Source of the DNA: Poriferisodalis sp965214215
Lineage (GTDB): Bacteria > Actinomycetota > Acidimicrobiia > Acidimicrobiales > Poriferisodalaceae
Assembly: GCF_965214215.1 (NCBI RefSeq)
Contig: NZ_CBDCBD010000003.1
Span: forward strand, 1,240,001 to 1,304,000
Length of the DNA: 64,000 nucleotides
Direction of reading: 5' to 3'
Below are positions 49,900 through 56,032 of this stretch, in pieces. Made by a program: the position numbers and the translations under genes. Position 1 is the stretch's first letter. Every line of letters begins with the position of its first letter. Below the pieces are notes generated by a model. That model ran no database searches. It saw nothing but the letters and a program-made list of their open reading frames with translations, and had not been told where the DNA came from.

Positions 49900-50808
49900 T
49901 CAGGAGAAGGTATAGAGGTCCTGAGGATTGTTGACGAGGATTCGGTTGCGTACGGCTTCGTCGGGGGCGTACGCGGCGACGAGGTCGAGCAGCTCGCCTT
50001 CGTCCGGCATGGCCTCGAGGTTCGGGTGGGGCCAGTCGGTGCCCCACAGCACGCGGTCGGGTGCAGCCTCGATCAGCGCTCGCGCAAACGGCACCACGTC
50101 GTCGAACGGTGAGACCTTGCCGTCGGTGAGTCGCTCGGCGCAGCTGATCTTCACCCAGCACCGCTCGTCGCTCGTGATGCGTTCGAGCAGGCGCTGGAAC
50201 GGCGCCTGCTCCACGCCGTCGGTGGCGGGCACGCGTGCCATGTGGTCGATGACGTAGGGGACCGGCATGGCGTCGAGGACGGCGGCGTACTCGCCGAAGT
50301 CCTTCGCGTCGAAGTGCAGCACGATGTGCCAGTGGCGCTTCGCGACCCGGTGGACCAGTTCCCAGAAGACATCGAGGTCTGGTGCGCCGCCGAGATGGGC
50401 GACGAAGTTGAAGCGGATGCCCCGGACCTGGTTGGCGTGGAGCTCGTCGAGGTCGGCGTCGGTGAAGCTCTGGTCGATCATCGCCACGCCAGCGAAGCGG
50501 CCTTCACCCCGCTGGATCGCATCGACCATCGCCGAGTTGTCCGAGCCGTGGCAGCTCGCTTGCACGAACACGGCCCGGCTCAGCCCAAGGCGGTCTTGAA
50601 CTCGGAAGAAGTCGTCGACCCCCGAGTCTGGCGGCGTGTAGGTGCGGGCGGGCGAGAAGGGGAACCGCTCGGCGGGGCCGAACACGTGACAGTGCGCATC
50701 GCATGCCCGCGGCGGTGCGGTGAAGGCGGTGGGAGAGCTCGCCTCGGGTCGCGGGCCAGGGACCGTTCGATCGAGGGGAAAGTCGTGGGGTGGGTTCAGT
50801 GTGGCCAT
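49900..50808 (-). CDS. ligI: 2-pyrone-4,6-dicarboxylate hydrolase
   Basis: The ATG at 50808 is preceded by GGAG; the frame to 50901 would swallow the ligU remnant and is rejected. The 302-residue protein has PRACDAHCHVFGPAERFPFS (HxH) and TYTPPDSGVDDF, as in LigI, with a late GTDWPHPN carrying the catalytic Asp. It opens the pyrone ring made by LigC to give 4-oxalomesaconate. No metal-bound Lys is expected in this family. Confidence 0.9.
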   Translation of the reverse strand: MATLNPPHDFPLDRTVPGPRPEASSPTAFTAPPRACDAHCHVFGPAERFPFSPARTYTPPDSGVDDFFRVQDRLGLSRAVFVQASCHGSDNSAMVDAIQRGEGRFAGVAMIDQSFTDADLDELHANQVRGIRFNFVAHLGGAPDLDVFWELVHRVAKRHWHIVLHFDAKDFGEYAAVLDAMPVPYVIDHMARVPATDGVEQAPFQRLLERITSDERCWVKISCAERLTDGKVSPFDDVVPFARALIEAAPDRVLWGTDWPHPNLEAMPDEGELLDLVAAYAPDEAVRNRILVNNPQDLYTFS

Positions 50809-50810
50809 GG

Positions 50811-50885
50811 TTACTCCGGGCGGCGGAAGTAGGCGCCTTTCGACGAGCCGCCGCGCATGATCATGCAGGGCATCCCGCGGGTCAT
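50811..50885 (-). pseudogene. ligU (4-oxalomesaconate tautomerase, PrpF family) 5' remnant
   Basis: The minus-strand ORF reads MTRGMPCMIMRGGSSKGAYF and then RRPE and a stop. PCMIMRGG(T/S)SKG(A/P)YF is the diagnostic N-terminus of the PrpF/LigU/GalD isomerases. The remaining 330 or so codons are missing, and ligI starts 2 bases later using sequence at the end of the fragment as its ribosome-binding site. The deletion therefore joined the ligU start to the ligI leader. Confidence 0.75.
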
Positions 50886-50900
50886 CGGCCAATCTTGGCA

Positions 50901-50924
50901 AATGTCAACAAGATTGTCGACATT
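50901..50924. promoter_or_regulatory. GntR-type operator between ligU/ligI and ligC
   Basis: AATGTC and GACATT arms with two overlapping cores, TGTCAACAA and ATTGTCGACAT. It lies between divergent genes (50885 and 50954), as expected for the control site of both. Confidence 0.6.
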
Positions 50925-50953
50925 CCGGGGGGCAAGGTGCGAAGATCAAAGCC

Positions 50954-51895
50954 ATGAAGATCGCACTTGCGGGCGCCGGGGCATTCGGCCGCAAGCACCT
51001 TGACGGGCTCAAGAACATCGATGACGTCGAAGTCGTCTCGGTGGTCGATCCTGTCGCCGACGCAGCGGCGGTCGCTGCCGAGTATCGAATCCCCCATCAC
51101 GGAACCGATCTGGCTGAGGCGCTGGCGATCGATGACGTCGACGCCGTGATCCTCGCCACCCCGACGCCGATGCACGCCGCTCAGGCGATCCAGTGCATCG
51201 ACGCGGGCAAGCACGTCGAGGTTGAGATCCCGTTGGCCGACTCACTCGCCGATGCGCAGGCCGTGTTGGCCAACCAGGAGCAGGCGGGCCTGGTTGCGAT
51301 GGTCGGCCACACCCGACGGTTCAACCCGTCGCATCAGTGGGTTCACAACAAGATCACGGCGGGCGAGTTCAACATCCAGCAGATGGATGTGCAGACATAC
51401 TTCTTCCGGCGCACCAACACCAACGCGCTGGGTGAACCGCGGACCTGGACCGACCACCTGCTCTGGCACCACGCTGCGCACACCGTCGACCTGTTCGAAT
51501 ATCAGGCCGGCGAACCGATCGTCGCGGCCAACGTGCTCGAAGGTCCGCACCATCGCGACCTCGGCATCGCGATGGACATGTCGATCCAGATGAAGACCGC
51601 AAGCGGCGCGATCCTCACGCTCTCGCTCTCGTTCAACAACGACGGTCCGCTCGGCACGTTCTTCCGCTACATCGGCGACACCGGCACCTACATCGCCCGC
51701 TACGACGACCTGGTCGATGGCCGAGAGGAACCGATCGACGTCTCGAACGTCGATGTCTCGATGAACGGCATCGAGCTCCAGGACCGCGAGTTCATCGCGG
51801 CGATTCGCGAGGGCCGGGAACCCAACAGCTCGGTCCGGCAGGTCATGAGCTGTTATGAGTGGTTGCACAAGCTCGAACAGCAGCTACAGGGCTGA
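50954..51895 (+). CDS. ligC: 4-carboxy-2-hydroxymuconate-6-semialdehyde dehydrogenase
   Basis: The 313-residue Gfo/Idh/MocA enzyme has GAGAFGRKHLDGL (NAD(P) motif), GKHVEVEIPLADS, and TDHLLWHHAAHTVDLFEYQ with the catalytic His region, at the usual LigC length. It oxidises the LigAB product (as the cyclic hemiacetal) to 2-pyrone-4,6-dicarboxylate. It is divergent from ligI-gntR and followed 6 bases later by a sulfatase, with which it is probably co-transcribed. Confidence 0.9.
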   Translation: MKIALAGAGAFGRKHLDGLKNIDDVEVVSVVDPVADAAAVAAEYRIPHHGTDLAEALAIDDVDAVILATPTPMHAAQAIQCIDAGKHVEVEIPLADSLADAQAVLANQEQAGLVAMVGHTRRFNPSHQWVHNKITAGEFNIQQMDVQTYFFRRTNTNALGEPRTWTDHLLWHHAAHTVDLFEYQAGEPIVAANVLEGPHHRDLGIAMDMSIQMKTASGAILTLSLSFNNDGPLGTFFRYIGDTGTYIARYDDLVDGREEPIDVSNVDVSMNGIELQDREFIAAIREGREPNSSVRQVMSCYEWLHKLEQQLQG

Positions 51896-51901
51896 GTCGC
51901 A

Positions 51902-53365
51902 GTGCCGAATGTGCTGCTGATCACGAGTGATCAGCACAATCCGTTCGTCACCGGCTACGCGGGCGATCCGCTGGCCCGCACGCCCAACCTCGACGCCCTC
52001 GCCGAGGCCGGCACCACGTTCAGCGCCGCGTACACCAACAGTCCGATCTGCATGCCGGCTCGGGCGTCGCTGGCGACTGGGCAGTACAGCTCGGCGATCG
52101 GCGCATACGACAACGGCGCGCCGTACCAGCGTGAACAGGCCGAGAGCCTCGGCCATCGGCTCCGCGCCAATGCTCGACCCGCCGTCACGTTCGGCAAGCT
52201 CCACTTCGACGACGAAACCGACTCGGGATTCGATGCCTACCTGCCCCTGCAGGCGAAGCGCGGCTACCTGGGTGCTCGCCTCGGCTGGGCGCGCGGGAAC
52301 GCCCCACCCAGCCCGATCATGTCGGACCACGTCCGCGATGCGGGTGTGGGCGTGTCCGAATACGAGCTCTACGACCGCCACACCACGCAGGCCGCCTGCC
52401 GCTGGTTGACCACCGAGGCACCCTCGGGCACGCCGTGGTTCGCGCATGTGTCGTTCGCCTACCCGCACTACCCATTCCGGGCGCCAGCCGACTCATTGCC
52501 GGCCGACGACGTCGACGTGCCCTTGCCGCCGGCCTGGCGCCCCGAGGACTGGCCGCACAATCCGGAGCTCGACGAGCACCGCCACATGATGGGCATCGAC
52601 GCCGAGCCGTTCACCGAAGACGAGCTGCGTCAGTTGCGGTGGGTCTACACGGCGATGGTGCAGTTCGTTGACCGCCAGGTCGGCGAGGTGTTGGCCGCGC
52701 TCGACGGGTCGGGTGCGGCCGACGACACCGTCGTGATCTACACCTCAGACCACGGCGACATGCTCGGCGGTCACGGCTTCGCGATGAAGAGCCTCATGTA
52801 CGACGCCTCGGCCCGAGTGCCGATGCTCATCGTTGGCCCCGGCGTGGGTCGCGATGTGGTCGAAGGCGCCGCGGTCTCTCTCGTCGATGTCTACCCCACG
52901 GCCGTCGACGTGATGGGGCTTCCCGCGATCGATGCCGACGCCGAACTGCCCGGCGCGTCGCTGCGAGACGTCGCTCCGGATCGAATCGCCTTCTCCGAAT
53001 ACCACGGCCCCAGTTCGACGGCCGCGTCGTACATGGTTCGGCGCGACCGGTGGAAGTACGTCGCCCACATGGCCGCCGACACCCGACCACAACTCTTCGA
53101 CCTCGTCGCCGATCCGCACGAACTCGACGACCGCGTCGACGCCGAACCCGACATCGCTGCAGACCTCGACGCCGAGCTGCACTCGATACTCGACCCCGAA
53201 GCGACCGATCTCCGAATCCGTGCCGGCCAGGCGGAGCAACTTGCCGCAGCCGAGCCCCCTCCGGCCGGTGGGGCGCCGAAACGTACGGCGTACGGCACGC
53301 TGGCGCGGGGATGGTCGGTTCCCTCGCCCGCGATCATGGCGATCGTCGACCCCGACGGACCCTGA
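51902..53365 (+). CDS. Type I sulfatase (formylglycine-type)
   Basis: GTG start 6 bases after ligC. The 487-residue protein starts PNVLLITSDQHNPFVTGYAG, has CMPAR (Cys present), SFAYPHYPF and YTSDHGDMLGGHGF, and is closest in pattern to choline-sulfatase-like enzymes. Cytoplasmic. Its place directly behind ligC on one transcript suggests that a sulfated protocatechuate or hydroxybenzoate precursor feeds the pathway. Confidence 0.87.
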   Translation: MPNVLLITSDQHNPFVTGYAGDPLARTPNLDALAEAGTTFSAAYTNSPICMPARASLATGQYSSAIGAYDNGAPYQREQAESLGHRLRANARPAVTFGKLHFDDETDSGFDAYLPLQAKRGYLGARLGWARGNAPPSPIMSDHVRDAGVGVSEYELYDRHTTQAACRWLTTEAPSGTPWFAHVSFAYPHYPFRAPADSLPADDVDVPLPPAWRPEDWPHNPELDEHRHMMGIDAEPFTEDELRQLRWVYTAMVQFVDRQVGEVLAALDGSGAADDTVVIYTSDHGDMLGGHGFAMKSLMYDASARVPMLIVGPGVGRDVVEGAAVSLVDVYPTAVDVMGLPAIDADAELPGASLRDVAPDRIAFSEYHGPSSTAASYMVRRDRWKYVAHMAADTRPQLFDLVADPHELDDRVDAEPDIAADLDAELHSILDPEATDLRIRAGQAEQLAAAEPPPAGGAPKRTAYGTLARGWSVPSPAIMAIVDPDGP

Positions 53366-53539
53366 CGCGGGTGACGATGGAGGCGACGATGGCCTCGGCG
53401 GGTTCGAGATCCGCACCTTCATGGCGGTGAGCGCGGCGTCAGGTGGAGCCCAAGGCACCGTTCATTACTGTGAGCCGATCCCGATCTTCGCCGTCAGCTG
53501 CACGGTCGCCAGCTACAACCTCAGCCCCCAGGAGGCCTG

Positions 53540-53980
53540 ATGCACCCGATGTCGCCAGACGAAGTGGTCGAGTTCATGACCACTGGTTCCCGCACTGGCA
53601 AGCTCGCGCTGGTGCGCAAGGACGGCAGCCCCACCGTCACCCCGATCTGGTTCGACGTCGATCCAGCGACCGGCGACTTCATGTTCATGACCGGCAAGGA
53701 CAGCGGCAAGGCGAAGATGTTGCGGCGCGACCCGCGGGTGTCGATCTGCGTCGACCTCATGGAGAAGCCGTACGCCTTCGCACGTGTGGACGGCACGGCG
53801 AGCATCACCACCTACGAACAAGATGCCGCCGCGTTGCGGCACTGGGCGACCGAGACGTGCCGTCGCTACGTCGGCGACGATCGGGCCGATGCGTTCGGGA
53901 TTCGCAACAGCGGCGCCGACGAGATTCTGGTACGCGTCACAGCGACGACGCTGGTCGGTGCGGATGGAGTGACCGACTGA
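53540..53980 (+). CDS. PPOX-class (pyridoxamine-5'-phosphate-oxidase-like) protein
   Basis: A 146-residue split-barrel protein: GKLALVRKDGSPTVTPIWFD, GDFMFMTGKDSGKAKMLRRDPRVSI and YAFARVDGTASI. This pattern is typical of actinobacterial F420- or FMN-binding PPOX proteins, which reduce small molecules such as enones or biliverdin. Cytoplasmic. About 170 bases of non-coding DNA separate it from the sulfatase. Substrate unknown. Confidence 0.8.
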   Translation: MHPMSPDEVVEFMTTGSRTGKLALVRKDGSPTVTPIWFDVDPATGDFMFMTGKDSGKAKMLRRDPRVSICVDLMEKPYAFARVDGTASITTYEQDAAALRHWATETCRRYVGDDRADAFGIRNSGADEILVRVTATTLVGADGVTD

Positions 53981-54296
53981 TTCCGCCGGATTCCGTCGAG
54001 GCATCGGGAGTGGTGCGTGCGACTGCGATCGTGATGTCGTCTTGGAGTCCGGCGAACCGGGCGGTGTCCATCAGCGTGTCCGCCGCGTCGGCGGCGGAGG
54101 CGCGTCGATCTGGTGGCAGCGCGTCGACGGCCGCCTGCGCGGCTTCGTCGCCGAACGGGTGCCCGCCGAGCCCGTCAGCCACAGCGATCACCCACGATCC
54201 GTCATCGTTCTCGACAGCGCGGACGCGGTCCTCCTGTCGGTCGCGGGGACCGATCTCGGTGCGGGTCGCAATGTCGGTGATCAGGTCAGCGGTCAT
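53937..54296 (-). CDS. Shrunken PP2C-like phosphatase
   Basis: From ATG 54296, residues 1-60 follow the PP2C N-terminus (NQ-type segment GPRDRQEDR, then WVIAVADGLGGHPFGDEAA with the metal Asp-Gly). After a short Ala/Asp-rich helix it jumps to QDDITIAVAR, the C-terminal metal Asp motif. The usual 230-residue domain is reduced to about 110; the central metal Asp region is gone while the frame is kept. It is either a degenerate gene or a regulatory pseudoenzyme. Its 3' end overlaps the PPOX gene end by 44 bases, convergent. Confidence 0.5.
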   Translation of the reverse strand: MTADLITDIATRTEIGPRDRQEDRVRAVENDDGSWVIAVADGLGGHPFGDEAAQAAVDALPPDRRASAADAADTLMDTARFAGLQDDITIAVARTTPDASTESGGISRSLHPHRPASSL

Positions 54297-54314
54297 GTCC
54301 AGTGCCGAATTCGA

Positions 54315-54701
54315 GTGCTGCCGCGACCGTACCGAGGGGATGCGACGTCTCAGGAACGCATTTCGCGGACCGCCAAGCAAACTCCCGCGGCACTCGTCGT
54401 CGGAGGCATCTTCGTGTCCCTCGTCACCGGTCATCTCTCGCTGGCGCGATGGTGGCTGCTTGTGCCGTACTCCGCAGGGGCGCTGCAGGCACTCATCTGG
54501 TACTGGCTGCTGGTGATTCCTAATGGAACGCGCTGCATGCCAGAACTCAGCGGTGCCCTTCAGCTCCGGGCGAAGCTGAGCAGCGGGGAGATGTCTCCGC
54601 GGTCGGCGGTGCGCAGCGCAGTCAGGTACGTGTGCCTGAGGGCGTCGGTGGCCAGGTCAAGGTGGGCGCCCCATGTGAAGGGCGGACGTCCGAGCGCCTG
54701 A
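54315..54701 (+). CDS. Possible small membrane protein
   Basis: From a GTG at 54315 the frame shows two hydrophobic stretches (AALVVGGIFVSLVTG and WWLLVPYSAGALQALIWYWL) before a polar tail that runs antisense into the mobile mystery protein B gene. The hydrophobic pair looks genuine, the tail does not, so the gene may be truncated by the arrival of the mmp pair. Weakly supported. Confidence 0.25.
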   Translation: MLPRPYRGDATSQERISRTAKQTPAALVVGGIFVSLVTGHLSLARWWLLVPYSAGALQALIWYWLLVIPNGTRCMPELSGALQLRAKLSSGEMSPRSAVRSAVRYVCLRASVARSRWAPHVKGGRPSA

Positions 54702-55147
54702 GCGAGGTAGTCGGCGCTGATGCGGCTGTGTCGGCCGTTGCCGTCGGCGAAGGGGTGGATGGTGACCAGCCGGTGATGGAAGCGCGCCGCAAGTTCGTCG
54801 GGTTCGAAGTACTCGCTGCTGACCCATTCCTTGGCATCGTCTGTGAGCATTCGCAGGTCCGCGGCGATTTGGTTCGGGGCGACGCCGATGTTGGTGACGC
54901 GTTGTCGGTACCTGTCTGCCCATTCCCATACTTCGCCGAACATCGACTTGTGCAGGCCGCGCAAGTACATGTCGTCGAGGAGTCGCTCGGCCGTCGGTGG
55001 GCGACGACCGAGCGCTTTGGCGATGTTGCGCTGTTCGGCGTCGTTGAGGTCGTCTCGGGTCGCGATGTGGCTGAGCAGTAGGCCCCGGCGATCTTCCTCG
55101 GACAACGGGGTGTGCCCGTCGTGTTGGGGGAAGCGCCAGTCGCTCAT
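54560..55147 (-). CDS. Mobile mystery protein B (Fic-domain)
   Basis: The start at 55147 overlaps the upstream stop (ATGA). The 195-residue protein has the Fic motif HPFADGNGRHSR, in which the second Arg is replaced by His-Ser-Arg spacing typical of the mobile mystery protein B group, and MFGEVWEWADRYRQRVTNIG ahead of it. An intact catalytic His is present. It is paired with an HTH protein, as in the known mobile mystery A/B pair, which behaves like a two-gene module of unknown function on mobile DNA. Confidence 0.8.
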   Translation of the reverse strand: MSDWRFPQHDGHTPLSEEDRRGLLLSHIATRDDLNDAEQRNIAKALGRRPPTAERLLDDMYLRGLHKSMFGEVWEWADRYRQRVTNIGVAPNQIAADLRMLTDDAKEWVSSEYFEPDELAARFHHRLVTIHPFADGNGRHSRISADYLAQALGRPPFTWGAHLDLATDALRHTYLTALRTADRGDISPLLSFARS

Positions 55148-55602
55148 CGGCTCGGAGCGGTGCTCCACAGTCCGCGCCGTTCGGCGAGCTCGGCGGCGAG
55201 TTCTTCGATCTGCTCGGCGAGGTCTGCGTCTGTGGGCTGCTGGTCCTCCAGTCGGGAGTGCTGGGTGACGCGGCGCACCCGCTCGGATGCTTGCCTTCTC
55301 GCTTGGTCCTTGACCATGGCGTCGAGGCTGGCGCGGGGCACCAGCGCATAGACGAGCTCGCAGTCCAGTGCGTTGGCCGCGCGCATCAGCGTGGCGAGCT
55401 TGATGGTCATGTCCTGCTCGCCGCGCTCGATCGCGGGCACTCGCTGCTGGCTGATTCCCATGCGGCGCGCCAAGTCGGCGCTCGACATGCCGAGGGCGTC
55501 GCGCAGCGCCCGGATCCAGCCCTTGTGCGGTCGCGCCAGATCGGGCATGCGAGACAGGCGCGCGTCGAGACGGCTGCGGGCAACGGCTCGTTGGCTCTTC
55601 AT
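55144..55602 (-). CDS. Mobile mystery protein A (HTH)
   Basis: The start at 55602 (MKSQRAVARSRLDARLSRMP) is preferred over 55659. The 152-residue protein has an N-terminal basic helix and an XRE-type HTH (SSADLARRMGISQQRVPAIERGEQDMTIKLATLMRAANAL), then a charged coiled tail. This is the typical partner of the Fic-domain mobile mystery protein B. It probably represses the pair by binding the AT-rich upstream palindromes. Confidence 0.8.
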   Translation of the reverse strand: MKSQRAVARSRLDARLSRMPDLARPHKGWIRALRDALGMSSADLARRMGISQQRVPAIERGEQDMTIKLATLMRAANALDCELVYALVPRASLDAMVKDQARRQASERVRRVTQHSRLEDQQPTDADLAEQIEELAAELAERRGLWSTAPSR

Positions 55603-55748
55603 GATTGTCCTCGCGGTCCCAGACTTGGAACTAGTCTTGCCACAACACATATATAGCAAAGTGTGTATAGATTAACAATCTATGTATTGTCAACTGATTC
55701 ATAAATGACAATATATAACGTGTTGGACGGCCGGGATCTCGATGATCT
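55603..55748. promoter_or_regulatory. AT-rich control region of the mobile mystery pair
   Basis: GC content drops sharply here compared with all neighbours. A perfect 7-bp inverted repeat ATAGATT-AAC-AATCTAT lies at 55667-55683, and a GACT-N7-AGTC repeat near 55622-55636. Both suit an HTH operator. The low GC marks foreign origin. From 55749 to 56032 I see no gene that I can support. Confidence 0.5.
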
Positions 55749-56032
55749 GGTCGGAATCTGACCTCGTCGGCCGCCGCCGTCGAACTCTGGTCGCGCGGGG
55801 CGTTCGCGGGGGCTGAGACAATCGCGGCATGAAGTTCACTCCTGCTGAATATCTTGGGGCAGCTCGGCGTTCGCTGTCCCCGACGAGCCGCCGCGGCGCG
55901 CACCCTCGCCTTCTACACCGGAACCGACAGCCCCGAAGCCTGAGGCCACGTGCACCTTCGAGGTCCGCGGCGCAGCGTTCCCGACGGCAGCGTCCAATAG
56001 GTCCCCTATCTTGGCCTGTGGCTCGTCCACTC

